DNA of 64,000 nucleotides from Acanthosepion pharaonis (Eukaryota; Mollusca; Cephalopoda; Sepiida; Sepiidae), in NCBI GenBank assembly GCA_903632075.3, contig CAHIKZ030003464.1, positions 1,677,501-1,741,500 on the forward strand, read 5' to 3'. Shown here in pieces: positions 49,162-60,780 of this stretch. The notes under the pieces are model-generated. The model was not told the DNA's origin and made no database searches. It saw only the letters and a program-made list of their open reading frames with translations. A program made the position numbers and the translations under genes. How positions within the stretch are numbered: position 1 is the first letter of the stretch; each line of letters starts with the position of its first letter.

Positions 49162-49166
<5 letters not shown>

Positions 49167-49202
<36 letters not shown>

Positions 49203-50000
49203 ATATTAAAATAATGAGAAAGAACAGTAAAATTTATAATCTGTTGTTCTTAGTAATTATTTTTATTACATGAAAAGTTATACATTATTAAGTTTATGAA
49301 AAATAAAAATTTACTTAATCGAAGAAATGAAATAGCTTTTTTTGTAGATACTGTCAAATATTTTCCTTAAATAATGTTTAATTTTGAAAAAGAGATCAAA
49401 GATGAAACATACTTATTTATACTTGATCTTTGATTAATAATTTTTAAATATGAATAATTCTAATATATTTATTTGTAAAAAAAAACAAAAAAAAACGTAT
49501 GGTCTATTAGTTATTAAAAAGTACAAATAGTCACTTAAATTTGTAGGAATAGACATTAAATATTAAAAATACTACTTACTCATATTCAAACGACTCTTTT
49601 TTAAAAAAATGTATAAATTAAGAGGCAAAATAAAAAATGCCAAAAACATCTTATCATTGAAAAATCCAGATGATACACGTAAAACGGATGCAATCCATGT
49701 GAGGAGACACCCCTACCACATGTTAACTTAACCAGATTTTGAAAGTAACTTATATTTTGATACATAAATTGTCTAGGAAAATGCAAACCCCAACCACCTC
49801 TTAGCAAAATGATTGAATTTCCAGTAACTTTAACAACTTAAAATTTCATGATTGTTTGTGCTTATAAACTCAGTAAATTTCTTAATAAGTTATTCGAAAA
49901 ATCACTTGAAAATGAAACAGAACTTGGGATTTTAATTTAATTTTTTAATTGAATTTAAAATTTTAGTTTCTGCTTTTGAAACGTGGTAATTCCTGTGTAG
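49167..50000. repeat. (TA)n plus relative of the 2306-2660 repeat
   Basis: After a TA run, 'gagaaagaacagtaaaattt' and 'tgttcttagtaattattttt' match the left part of the 2306 element, and 49860-49990 matches its right part ('cttgaaaatgaaacagaact', 'gcttttgaaac'). The middle is longer here. Confidence 0.6.
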
Positions 50001-50029
50001 CGATGGGACCATATTTTTAAATAAAAAAA

Positions 50030-50410
50030 ATAATTATACATTATTTACATTATTCAGACTATTGTCCTCATCTTTGTTGCCATATTTATTACAACATGGC
50101 ACAGTGGCTAAAGTCGTTGGTTAGATCCAGTGACAAGACCCAAAGAGTGTGACATCAATACCTGGTTAAGGCAGTGGAGAACTTTCAGAGGGAAATTAAC
50201 ATAATACCTTTTCTCTGAAATATAGACAGATACTGATAGGTTGAAACGTTGTAATAAATATGGCGACAAAGATGAGGACAATAGTCCGAATAATGTAAAT
50301 AGTGTACATAATATCTTTTCCCTGAAATATAGAGAGATACTGAAAGGTTGAAACATTGTAATAAATATGGCGACAAAGATGAGGACAATAGTCCAAATAA
50401 TGTACATAAT

Positions 50411-50455
<45 letters not shown>

Positions 50456-50780
50456 TACACATATATATAATTTTTTTCGTCTATATTTCTGAGATGAGGT
50501 ATTATGTACACTATTTACATTATTCGGACTATTGTCCTCATCTTTGTCGCCATATTTATTACAACGATTGAGCTTTGGCCTTTTTCAGGTGGTTGCAATG
50601 CCAAAGTGAACCCTTTATTTCGCTCACTGGAGTAGACTGTTTTAGTCCCACATGCCATGTTTAATGGATATCAGTTATCTCCTGTTAATTCCCCTCTCCA
50701 AGTTCTCCACTGCCTTAACCAGGTATTGAACTCACACTCTTTGGGCCCTGTCACTGGATCTAACCAACGCCTTTATCCAC
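50030..50780. repeat. Inverted pair of tRNA-SINE heads with foldback arms
   Basis: 50101-50190 (+) reads as a tRNA-derived SINE head: A-box-like 'gtggctaaagtcgttggtta' and B-box-like 'gtgacatcaatacc', then 'ggttaaggcagtggag'. 50690-50775 is its reverse complement. Between them, 'attattcggactattgtcct' and its complement occur in alternating orientation at about 50055, 50270, 50385 and 50520, with a TA/CA microsatellite at 50415-50468. The overlapping minus-strand ORFs (88-114 codons) are by-products. Confidence 0.75.
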
Positions 50781-50790
50781 TGTGTTCTTG

Positions 50791-50988
50791 AGGACATATG
50801 TGTATGAATTTCTGGGTATTATAAACCTAATGTCTTCAGTAACCATTTTTTTACCAGTGCTCATATTGCAGTTTTTATTGTTATCGCTTTTCTCAGGTAT
50901 TCCTTGTTGCAATATGAGTACTGGTAAAAAAAATGATCGCTGAAGACATTAGGTATATAATACCCAGAAATTCATACACGGATGTCCT
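50791..50988. repeat. 80-bp inverted repeat (foldback)
   Basis: 50791-50870 is nearly the reverse complement of 50908-50988, with a spacer of about 37 bp. The arms carry 'cagaaattcatacac' and 'gaagacattaggt'. It is the third separate foldback within 2.1 kb. Confidence 0.85.
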
Positions 50989-50999
50989 ACGTTCTCTGG

Positions 51000-51300
51000 T
51001 TCCACCATTTCAACCCTTCACAGTAAGAACCTGCCATGCCAGTTATAGCAAAACACCCACATTGCCTCCGTATGCCATTGGTGAGAAGTAAAATAGTTTC
51101 TTCCCGCGAACTGCTGCTCTGTGGAACAGACTCCCAAGGGGATGTTTCCCCCCATCACTACAATCTTAATTTGTTCAAAGCTAGAGTCAACCGTTATCTT
51201 CCCCTCCTATCCATATAAACTACCCCTTAACATGACCCTCTACCTTGAGTGGCCCCCGGGCCTTGTACAGGATGAACCTTACTGTAAGAGATAAAATAAA
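51000..51300 (+). pseudogene. Non-LTR reverse-transcriptase C-terminus (family E-like)
   Basis: The + strand reads VRSKIVSSRELLLCGTDSQG, then PHHYNLNLFKARVNRYLPLL and a stop. F-x-x-RT-x-x-LWN-x-LP-x-x-x-FP-x-x-YNL-x-x-FK-x-RVNR is the usual end of such reverse transcriptases. It is followed by 'taccttgagtggcccccggg' and 'ccttgtacaggatgaac', the family E 3' signature. Confidence 0.7.
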
Positions 51301-51529
51301 AGGAGACAAGCACGAAACTTACCATTAAATCAGGAAACAAAAAAAGATTAGTTATGGTCCAACCCATCGGCTTTTAACAATGCCGCTCACGACACTAAGT
51401 AATCGCGGTGAACTGGCAAGTTGTCAGCGTCAGCACTAATGACCTCGGTCAACCGACTCAACATACATCAACCCCAGTCCCTACTGACTCTCCCTTGCAT
51501 CCATTGACCGTACAACTGGTACTGTTGTT

Positions 51530-51700
51530 GTCTGAAATTTATAAAATCTTTATCTTAAATTCTTTTTCAGTAAAAATAGGTTCTTCAAGTCCAGTAGCTG
51601 TTATTGCTCTTTTCAGTATTGATGAGGGTTTCCTTCCTAAGCTTTTATTTGAAGTAATGTGGAATATCAACATCTTGATTATTTTTTATTCAAAGTGATA
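51530..51700 (-). pseudogene. LINE family C fragment, antisense
   Basis: 'gtccagtagctgttattgct', 'gggtttccttcctaagctt' and 'gtaatgtggaatatcaacat' are reverse complements of blocks in the 4067-4600 copy. Confidence 0.6.
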
Positions 51701-51889
51701 AAAGATTTAAATGTAGCAAAATGGAGTAAATGAAGGAAGAAAGTAAACTAAACTTAAAATAAATACCTTTAAGTGTAGATTGTAAAAGAAACTGGAAAGT
51801 CATTGAATAAAAATATAAACTTATTCAATGGGTAAAATTACTATATTCGAATAAATTGTGTGAGGAATAGATTTACAATAATTTCTGTC

Positions 51890-52250
51890 TGAATTTCTGG
51901 GATGAGAAGTTATCATTATTTACGCTGTTTGCAATTCACAGAACAATAGCTTAGTGGATTAAAGCATTGATTTGTGAATTTGATGACATGGTAATTGTGA
52001 GTTCAATTCCTGAGCTGGGTAGTGTGTACTTAAACTCAGAGGAAACATAACAAACAGTAACTGAGCAATAGTAAGAATAATAAAGAGACAAGATATCCCT
52101 AGACATGGGCAGTAGAATAAGAACAATCTACACTCGTGGATTAAATAAAGGGTTCTGTTCAAAATTCCTTGTAGGTTACCCAAATCAACATACACCTGAT
52201 GAAGGCTGGGGTTCACAATGATTGAAATATTGTGATAATAACACCATAGA
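51890..52250 (+). repeat. tRNA-derived SINE (family 2)
   Basis: Head 'caatagcttagtggattaaa' (A-box-like) with B-box-like 'gtgagttcaattcctg' 50 bp later, then a body ending in 'acacctgatgaaggctgggg' and 'attgaaatattgtgataata'. It is too long and mismatched for a true tRNA. The preceding 'atttctgggatgagaagtta' block links it to the 3279 and 50484 repeats. Confidence 0.75.
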
Positions 52251-52444
52251 TGAGGATAATAGTAATGTTTATATATTAGAAAAAGCTACCTGTCACTGTA
52301 TGATCTTTCTCTTTTTCCCATTCTTGTCACTACTCACACTGCTTACCTTTGTGGCTGAGATAGTTGTGTCTTTTTCTACTGAGCTTCAGGAAAATAGGCT
52401 TTACAAGTCCAGTAACCCTTATTGCTCTTACCAGTATTTTTTTT

Positions 52445-52990
52445 TTTTAAGTGTTTCACCCCAAACAAGGCGGGAAGCCACTAGCACGCAAAGGGCTACA
52501 GAGAGTTGGAGCGAGAGCAAAGAGGAGTGATAGAAGAAAGGAAGAGAAAGATCAAGGCATCTGGAGATGTCGATTGACATTACATTCAAATAGCTGGAGA
52601 TTATAGCTCTCAGGGAAACAGGAAAAGGGGAGGGAGTGTCACAGGCGAGAAGTGTGAGACATGAAGCTATTGAAGTAGAAGAGACGGCTACATTTAAAAG
52701 TTTCTACATGTATGGGTGGGAACTGGATGCCAGCCTCGTAGGGCGCTTGAATTCATGACGTCTGGGAACCAGTGAAAGCAGCTCCTCGGAACAATTACCA
52801 TGAAAGTATTTGTAAAAAAGACAGAGGGAGGTGACGGCACGTTTGTGAGAGAGTGACTGTAGATGAGATGCCAGATCAGGGCCAATTATATTACATATCC
52901 ACCTCTGGATCTTGTCAAGAACTCCGAGGTAAACAGAACGTGCACCAGACCATATATGGCAGCAATACTCCATGCAAGGACGAATGGTTC
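52445..52990 (-). pseudogene. LINE family B C-terminal region, antisense
   Basis: The minus strand has an 89-codon ORF (52704-52973): MEYCCHIWSGARSVYLGVLD, KIQRWICNIIGPDLASHLQ, SLVPRRHEFKRPTRLASSSH. The 3' signature 'gtttcaccccaaacaaggcg' is at 52454. It is the best-preserved copy of this motif set in the window, but it is still shifted and truncated. Confidence 0.75.
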
Positions 52991-53260
52991 ATTTGCAGAC
53001 TTAATTGTTAGTGGTTTCCTTCCTAACCGTTTTATTTGAAGTAGTATGGAATGTAAACGCCTTATTATTTTCTCTTCGAGTTACATGTGCTATCCATTTT
53101 AGCTGTTGCTGCTGTTGGTAGTCTTCAAGTGCTATGGTCTCTGTTATTGTTTACATTTCTTTGTGATTCTGTATCACCAGTCTATAATGTTCAAAGAAGG
53201 ATGATCTTTGACAAGACCATTAAGTTTCACTCTCAAAGCCTTTTGTAACCATTGATCTTA
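52991..53260 (-). pseudogene. LINE family C fragment, antisense
   Basis: 'gtggtttccttcctaaccgt', 'gtagtatggaatgtaaacgc', 'tagctgttgctgctgttggt' and 'gattctgtatcaccagtcta' are reverse complements of the 4067-4460 blocks. Confidence 0.6.
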
Positions 53261-53820
53261 GCAGTTATATACAGTTGACAGTTTAGATATTTCTGAACAG
53301 GTTTGGTACCATGCATTGCATCCATATGAAAGTCTCAATCTGACAAGGCTATTTAAGAACATGACTCGAGTTTTCAAGTTGATGTTTTAGTTTTGTAGCA
53401 ACGTGCGGTATTGGGTGAAACTACCCCTGGCTTAGCGTATTCCATGTTCAATTTCTTTTTCTTCTATACTAAATTTGTTATAACTGATCCATACGCCAAT
53501 ATATTCAAAGTGTTTAGTATTTATTAATTCCACATCTTGAATTTTTATGATAGACTCAAGGTATGTGCAATTCCTGCTTTTCTTCCAAGTCCAGAACATA
53601 GTTTCTGTTTTGGAAAGGTTTAAAGAATAAAAAAAAAAAAACCATAAACAAACTCCACAAAATTCCAAACAAAAGCAACAAAAAGTCCTCAAAAGATAAA
53701 AAAAACAAAAAAACAAATAAAAAGTCTTCAACAAAACGCAAAACAACTAACAACGAAAAGGTAAAAACAAAACAAAACGCAGAAAATGAAAACAACCCCA
53801 GCAATAAAAAAAAAAAAAAA
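53261..53820. other. Possible reverse-transcriptase debris and A-rich tract
   Basis: The minus strand of 53432-53600 gives 'SKTETMFWTWKKSRNCTYLE' and 'EYIGVWISYN', with a resemblance to the 'KTE-x-M...YLG' thumb of non-LTR reverse transcriptases. It is probably the upstream part of the adjacent antisense family C copy. 53620-53826 is A-rich low-complexity sequence. Confidence 0.4.
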
Positions 53821-53824
53821 AAAA

Positions 53825-54090
53825 AAAGGGCATGGCTGAGTAATGAATAGGATTGAGAAATCGGAGAGCTGAGTTCGAATTCCAATAAATCTATTACATA
53901 AAATGTTCTAATATCAAAGGGGACTTCTCCCCAAAACTATGGGTGGCAGGACAGACCGGGTTAAATAATCTTGGATGGCATTGATACTGCAGAAAAAATG
54001 GCAACTTCTCGGAAAAAAATCCTTCGTCAGTCATGTAAAAAAGATACATGATTGCCGTATCATTCACATAAGTGACTGAATAAAAATAAT
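53825..54090 (+). repeat. tRNA-derived SINE (family 1)
   Basis: Head 'gggcatggctgagtaatgaa', then 'gagaaatcggagagctgagt' and B-box-like 'gagttcgaattcc'. The body blocks 'ggacagaccgggttaaataa', 'tcagtcatgtaaaaaagata' and 'gtgactgaata' occur in the same order as in the 12770 copy. Confidence 0.75.
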
Positions 54091-54164
54091 TCTGCTTTTT
54101 CCTATTTTAGATAGCTTGATCTTTATACCCTCATAAATAATGGATTATTCCATTTTGATTATAT

Positions 54165-56660
54165 GAAAGACAGGATATATCAGAGACGCTACTTGGTTTC
54201 AGTGAGAAAATGAAGGAAAGAAAGAAAAGACATATCAGAGGGACTACCTGGTTTCAGTGTGAAAATGAAGGAAAGAAAGAAAAGACATATCAGAGGCAAC
54301 TACCTGGTTTCCAGTGTGAAAATGAAGGAAAGAAAGAAAAGACAAACGCTACCTGGTTTCAGTGTGAAAATGAAGGAAAGAAAGAAAAAAGACATATCAG
54401 ACAGACCTGGTTTCAGTGTCCAAATGAAGGAAAGAAAGAAAAGGCATATCAGAGGCGCTACCTGGTTTTGAAAATGAAGGAAAGAAAGAAAAGGCATATC
54501 AGAGGCGCTACTTGGTTTCATCTGTGTGAAAATGAAGAAAGAAAGAAAAGACATATCAGACGCTACTTGGTTTCAGGGTGAAATGAAGGAAAGAAAAGAA
54601 AAGACATATCATTACGCTACCTGGTTTCAGTGAAAATGAAGAAAAGAAAGAAAAACATATCAGAGGGCGCTACTTGGTTTCTGTGTGAAAATGAACAAAA
54701 AGAAGACATATCAGAGACGCTACTTGGTTTCAGTGAGAAAATGAAGGAAAGAAAGAAAAGACATATCAGAGACGCTACCTGGTTTCAGTGTGAAAATGAA
54801 GGAAAGAAAGAAAAGACATATCAGAGACGCTACCTGGTTTCAGTGTGAAAATGAAGGAAAGAAAGAAAAAGACATATCAGGACTACTACCTGGTTTCCAG
54901 TGAGAAAATGAAGGAAAAAAGAAAAAGACATATTACTTGGTTTCAGTGTGAAAATGAAGGAAAGAAAGAAAAGACATATCAGAGACGCTACTTGGTTTCA
55001 GTGAGAAAATGAAGGAAAGAAAGAAAAGACATATCAGAGACGCTACTTGGTTTCAGTGTGAAAATGAAGGAAAGAAAGAAGACATATAAGGGCTACTTGG
55101 TTTCCAGTGTGAAAATGAAGGAAAGAAAGAAGACATCTACTTGGTTTCAGTGTGAAAATGAAGGAAAGAAAGAAGACATATCAGAGACGCTACTTGGTTT
55201 CAGTGTGAAAATGAAGGAAAGAAAGAAAAGACATATCAGAGACGCTACTTGGTTTCAGTGTGAAAATGAAGGAAAGAAAGAAAAGACATATCAGAGACGC
55301 TACCTGGTTTCAGTGAGAAAATGAAGGAAAGAAAGAAAAGACATATCAGAGACGCTACTTGGTTTCAGTGTGAAAATGAAGGAACGAAAGAGAAGACATA
55401 TCAGAGACGCTACTTGGTTTCAGTGAGAAAATGAAGGAAAGAAAGAAAAGACATATCAGAGACGCTACTTGGTTTCTGTGTGAAAATGAATGAAAGAAAA
55501 AAGCATAAAGAACTTGGTTTCAGTGTGAAAATGAAGGAAAGAAAAGAAGACATATCAGAGACGCTACTTGGTTTCAGTGTGAAAATAAAGGAAAGAAAAA
55601 AAGACATATCAGAGACACTACTTGGTTTCAGTGTGAAAATGAAGGAAAAGAAAGAAAAAGACATAAACACTACCTGGTTTCAGTGAGAAAATGAAAAGGA
55701 AAAAGAAAAACATATCAGAGACTACTTGGTTTCTGTGTGAAAATGAAGGAAAATAAGACATATCAGGACTACTTGGTTTCAAGAAAATGAAAAAGAAAGA
55801 AAAAGACATATCAGAGAAAATACTTGGTTTCAGTGTGAAAATGAAGGAAAGAAAAAAAAGACATATCAGAGACGCTACTTGGTTTCAGTGAGAAAAAAAA
55901 AAAACATATCAGAGACGCTACTTGGTTTCAGTGAGAAAATGAAGGAAAGAAAGGACATAAAGAAAATGAAAAGAAAAAACATATCAAGACGCTACTTGGT
56001 TTCAGTGTGAAAATGAAGGAAAGAAAGGATATATCAAAATAACGGACTGGTTTCAGTGTGAAAATGAAGGAAAGAAAGAAAAGACATATCAGAGACGCTA
56101 CCTGGTTTCAGTGTGAAAATGAAGGAAAGAAAGAAAAGACATATCAGAGACGCTACCTGGTTTCAGTGTGAAAATGAAGGAAAGAAAGAAAAGACATATC
56201 AGAGACGCTACTTGGTTTCAGTGAGAAAAATGAAGAAAGAAAGTGACATATCAACACTACTTGGTTTCAGTTTGAAAATGAAAGAAAGAAGAAAAGACAT
56301 ATCAGAGACGCTACCTGGTTTCAGTGAAGGAAGAAAAAGACATATCAGACGCTACCTGGTTTCAGTTTGAAAATGTGGAAAAAAAGAAAAAGACATATCA
56401 GAGACTTACCTGGTTTTTGAAATGAAGGAAAGAAAGAAACATATCAGAGAACTTGGTTTCAGTGTGTGAAATGAAGAAAGAAGAAAAGACATATTACTTG
56501 GTTTCAGTGTGAAAAAATGACGCTACCTGGTTTCGGTGAGAAAATGAAAAAGACATAAAAGACATATCGAGACATACTTGGTTTCTGTGTGAAAATGAAG
56601 GAACAAAAGAGAAGACATATCAGAGACGCTACCTGGTTTCAGTGAGAAAATGAAAGCAAG
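54165..56660. repeat. 55-bp minisatellite, about 45 copies
   Basis: The unit runs 'gaaaatgaaggaaagaaagaaaagacatatcagagacgc...tggtttcagtgt', with 55 bp from ATG to ATG where intact (54741, 54796, 54851). Copies in the middle and right part carry many small indels. 55 is not a multiple of three, so the frame rotates. The repeated KMKERKKRHIRDATWFQCEN peptides in many small ORFs are chance read-through. Single-copy relatives are at 35271-35340 and 35620-35690 in SEC13 intron 7. Confidence 0.95.
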
Positions 56661-56859
56661 AAGGGAATATAGAAGCAGTGATAACACTCATGTGTTTAAC
56701 ACATGTTTCAGTGAAAAAGCTGTCAATCTCTTTATTTGTACCCACTTACTTTTTAAAACAACGACCAGCATTATAGTATGATTATTAGAGTCAATCTTTG
56801 TTCATTTTCAACCCATTTCCCATTGGAATAGAATGGGAAATGATTGTTGAATAAGCAAT

Positions 56860-56890
56860 AACCCCCCCCACACACACACACACACACACC
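56860..56890. repeat. (CA)n microsatellite
   Basis: Short C run followed by CA repeats. Confidence 0.9.
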
Positions 56891-56969
56891 ATCCTCATGC
56901 ACATCCTACAAACACTTATCTCCATAGATTATAAAACCTTTTTCATTAACCCAGCGATAGTCACATGAG

Positions 56970-57160
56970 GTGTTTTGTTACTCCCAAAATTTTAAAAAGT
57001 GCTCATAATTTCTAGCCAGCAACTTGCTTCTATTGCTCCCTCCCACTACCCTCCTAATATTTGAGTGTGTGTAGCACGCGGGTGGCGCAGTTGTAGCTCA
57101 GTCGTCGTGGGAGAATGACGTCAGGATGCTGTCCATTTTCGGAAATTCGAGGTGACTAAC
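56970..57160 (+). repeat. Left copy of a 190-bp duplicated flank
   Basis: 'gttttgttactcccaaaatt' through 'agccagcaacttgcttctat', 'gtagcacgcgggtggcgcag', 'ttgtagctcagtcgtcgtgg' to 'cattttcggaaattcgaggt' is matched in the same orientation at 61120-61310. The 'tagctcagtcg' part resembles a tRNA A box, so the repeat may contain a SINE head; no good B box is seen. Confidence 0.75.
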
Positions 57161-57234
57161 GCAGGCCTAAAACATATTTTCATGAAAATGAGTCATCCAC
57201 CCTAGTCTAATAACTGATATCACTTTTTCTACTA

Positions 57235-57480
57235 TTTATAGGCGTTTCCTTCCTAACGTTTTGTATAACATAATGTGGAACGTCGAATTCTTATCATTTT
57301 CTTTTCTACTTACATCTGCAATCCATTTTAGTTGTTTGCGCTGTTGGAAGTATTTAAGTGATGTGGTTTTTATTATCTGGTAAAGTTCTTTGTTTGTGAT
57401 TGTGTAGCGCCAGTCTATGAGATCTGATGAAAGATAACCTTCTTTAAAACTTACAGGGTTCATTCGTTTGAATTAATTTT
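57235..57480 (-). pseudogene. LINE family C fragment, antisense
   Basis: The 75-codon minus ORF gives DWRYTITNKELYQIIKTTSL, YFQQRKQLKWIADVSRKEND and TLGRKRL, collinear with the 4067 copy (WQYRITNKELYQI, QLKWISHIT). No enzymatic domain. Confidence 0.7.
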
Positions 57481-57513
57481 TCATAATTGATCCGAGAAAA
57501 CGGTTGTATAATT

Positions 57514-57518
<5 letters not shown>

Positions 57519-57557
<39 letters not shown>

Positions 57558-57566
57558 ATTATGTTC

Positions 57567-57626
<60 letters not shown>

Positions 57627-57635
57627 ATTATGTTC

Positions 57636-57670
<35 letters not shown>
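57519..57670. repeat. Left compound (ATCT)n microsatellite
   Basis: Three ATCT blocks separated twice by 'aattatgttcatt'. The right-hand microsatellite at 60933-61095 has the same architecture with 'gattatggtcatt' and 'gattaagttcatt'. Confidence 0.95.
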
Positions 57671-57671
<1 letters not shown>

Positions 57672-57879
57672 GACATTTAAATACCAGGTTGGAATCTGGC
57701 GCGGGATAGTCTTTCTTAGATGAGGGCGAATGGAGTCTCTCTGAGCCTTGCTTGGCAATCCATTTAGTGATGGTGACACGATAAAAACACCCTTGATAGC
57801 CCTAGCGAAGCATCATGTATTCAGCTATTTGACAAGATTATGAACTACACCAATCAAAGTATTGAAGGTAGTGACGTGA

Positions 57880-59284
57880 GTGGGGCTGGAACATCTTGTG
57901 CTGTCCCCGGCAGGTGTCCCATTGTTCAGCAGGGTGGGCCCAGTCGTCATCATGCAACCATTTGCTCGAAACTCTGAGGGAACAGCTCTGAACCCCTCGG
58001 GGCGGGCTGCTCCCGACGATAAAGGAACGAGATCAAAACTTGTATCATGTAGAAACCGTGCTTTTATCAGCACGTTCAATACTAGGACACTGAATCCACC
58101 GTCCCGTCTTAACGAACTTGTGAAAAATACAGAGGATCAGAATATCGATATAATTGCCATTCGAGAACATCGTTTCTTCCATCCAGACACTGATATTGAG
58201 TACCACAGGATCGAAGACTATCATCTTGTTACGGCCTCATGTGTGAAGAACTCCGCCAACTCATCTATAGCGGGTGTAGGCATTCTGCTTTCACCAAAAG
58301 CGATGGAGAATTTATCGAGTGTAGTGAAGATATCATCGAGTCGTTATTGCCGATTTCAAAGGTAATCCTAGAACAACAGTCATATCTTGCTATAGTCCCC
58401 ACAACGATAGTGACGATGAAGAAATAAACCAGTTTTACAATATTCTACGTTCTACTCTGGAGAATGTTCCAGCTCATAACTTTCTCTTAGTACCTGGGGA
58501 CTTCAACGCTAAGCTTGGAACAGATGATACCAAATTCACTTTCCATACAGAAACCAACCGTAATGGCGAGCATCTGGTTGACTTAATGGAGGAATTTAAT
58601 CTGTATCCAGCTAACACTAAGTTTATGAAGTGCAACAATCAACTATGGACCTTTGAGTATCCAAATGGCAGCAGAGCCCAACTGGACTTCATACTGATCC
58701 GTAAGAAGTGGCAGAATAGTATCAAGGACTGCCAAGCATACTCATCTTTCTCTTCCGTGGGATCTGACCATCGAATTGTCTCTGCTACAGTTAAACTGAG
58801 TTTTAGAGTTTCGAAAAGACCAACTGCGGATCCCATGAAAGCTATTGACTGGAAAGCGGTCTACCGTGACAAGAATCTATCATCTCAGTATGCAGTGAAT
58901 GTGTTTAACAGATTCCAAGAACTCTCTCATTATGACCCAGAGAACTCTCAGTTAGATTCAAGGAACATAGACCTGATCTATGGAAACTTGATTAAAGCCA
59001 ACGAGGAGGTGGCTTTATCTACGCTCCCCAAAAAACCAAAATCACGAAGAAGTCCAGTTAGTTCAGGCATCAAAATCTCAGAAGCTCGAGAAAATCTCAA
59101 GAAACTCTCATCGATGTACCATTGCCACCCTTCTCAGAGCAATAAGAAGTTAACAGCTGCTAAAAAATCCCTCGATCATGCTTATCTTGAGGCAGAAGAA
59201 TCTTATATAAATGGGAAAAAAACTGATATTTCCCATCTTCATATCAACCAACAACACTCTGCAGCTTGGAAAAACTATAAATGA
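57880..59284 (+). pseudogene. RTE element: APE-type endonuclease domain
   Basis: 57880-58365 reads FISTFNTRTLNPPSRLNELV and IDIIAIREHRFFHPDTDIEY (AIxEHR carries the catalytic Glu). A one-base shift at about 58340 moves the frame, which then runs to 59284 with CYSPHNDSDDEEINQFYN, VPGDFNAKLGTDD (catalytic Asp/Asn), FDSILIRKKW-like FILIRKKWQNS and SSVGSDHRIVSA (catalytic SDH). All expected endonuclease motifs are present apart from the shift. The C-terminal 200 residues link to the reverse transcriptase. The stop at 59282-59284 comes from another small shift; the true frame continues as TINELVGKGSKPPP. Confidence 0.8.
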
Positions 59285-60780
59285 ACTCGTGGGAAAGGGA
59301 TCAAAACCTCCACCAACAATTGTCGATGGCAGCCGTGAGCAAAGGTTTGGAAAAACTGGCTTTCATTTCAAAAACCTCCTTGGTAATCCTGCAAAGTCTT
59401 TTCAGACCACGTGTCCCTCCCAAAGTTCAAATTAGTAGTGCTTTGAACATACCATTTTTTACACCATTGCAAAGTTGAAATGTGTTCTGATGAAGACAAT
59501 GAACAAAGTTCTTGTTCTGACAAGATTCGGTCATCTTGTGGAAGGACCCTATTTTTCACCAATTACTTCTTGATCTGTGTAATTATGTAAAAGGCCAGCC
59601 ACGTTTCACCAACCATCTGGCTACGATCGCAAATCATCCCTATCCCCAAAAAGGGCGATTTGACATTACCAACCAATTATCGCGATACCCGGATTTGCTT
59701 CCTATAGCTGCGAAATCTATAACAACTTCTTCTGAATCAAATTCGCGCTGAAGTTAAACCCATTCTACGCAAAAACAAAAAATGGTTTGGGCCCAGGTCG
59801 TTCCACTCTTGGACAAATCTCACATTGCGTAGAATAATTGGGGGAAATCACATTCTGCAACAAAACTGCAGATCTTATTTTTGTAGACTTCAGCAAAGCT
59901 TTCGACTCAGTCAACCGCGAGACAATGTTTGAAATTCTTGAACTCTATGGATACCAGTAGAAATCATTGAAGCAATCAAAGTATTGTATACCAACACACA
60001 GACCACTGTCATGACCCCAGATGGTGAAACAGAACCTTTCGATATTCTGGCTGGCATTCTCCAACGTGACACACTAGCACCTTTCCTTTTCATCATTGTA
60101 ATAGACTACATCATGCGTATATCAGTGGACACAATCAAAGAAAAAGAAGCTCACGTCATCCTGCACTTTACATCACCGATGCTGATTTTGCTGATGACAT
60201 TGCACTGTTGTCTGACAACCTCATTAGTGCCCATTAAGCACTCCTTTCTTCTCTTGAATCAGCAGCTAACTGTGCAGGTCTTCACCTAAATGACTTTTAA
60301 AACTGAGTGTATGCCAATTAACATTCGCAACAATCATGAGATCAAAAACACTCTCAGATAACATCGTCAAATGTGTCGAAGACTACAAGTATTTAGGATC
60401 ACATCAAGAACTCTGAGAAAGACTTCAACATTAGAAAAGGTATAGCATGGACTGCTTGTAACAAAATGGATAAGATCTGGAAATCCAATCTTGCTCGTCA
60501 ATTCAAAATCCAACTTTTCCGCGTACTTATTGAGCCAATCTTACTCTATGGCTCTGAAACTTGGACTCTCTCAGCAAAACAACAGCGTCGTTTAGATGGA
60601 TGTTATACACGTCTTTTAAGAAGAGTGCTTAATCTCTCATGGCGAAACCACCCAACTCTAGAAATGATATATGGTGACTTGCCGAGTATCAACCTTAGTT
60701 ACCCAAAAGACGTGTCCAGCTCGCCGGGCATTGTGCATGCCACAGATGAACTTGTGTCATCATTTGTACTCTGAGGCACC
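59285..60780 (+). pseudogene. RTE element: reverse-transcriptase domain
   Basis: In several shifted pieces: IPIPKKGDLTLPTNYRDT (about 59640), FVDFSKAFDSVNRETMFEIL (about 59880), TPDGETEPFDILAGILQRDT and LAPFLFIIVIDYIMR (60020-60120), DADFADDIALLSD (about 60178; FADD is the catalytic box), YKYLGSHIKNSEKDFNI (about 60390), and 60466-60774 with FRVLIEPILLYGSETWTLSA. The order matches a complete non-LTR reverse transcriptase with thumb. The FADD box is intact, but at least four frame changes break the protein. Confidence 0.8.

Noticed and set aside
50101..50180. tRNA genes at the A-box/B-box sequences (also 12770, 51950, 53830, 57090)
   Set aside because: Cloverleaf pairing is not maintained and each head continues into a repeated body shared with other copies; these are SINE heads.
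54210..56370. Repeat protein with KMKERKKRHIRDATWF units
   Set aside because: The DNA unit is 55 bp, not a multiple of three, and carries frequent indels. Similar peptides occur in rotating frames and no long frame spans the array.
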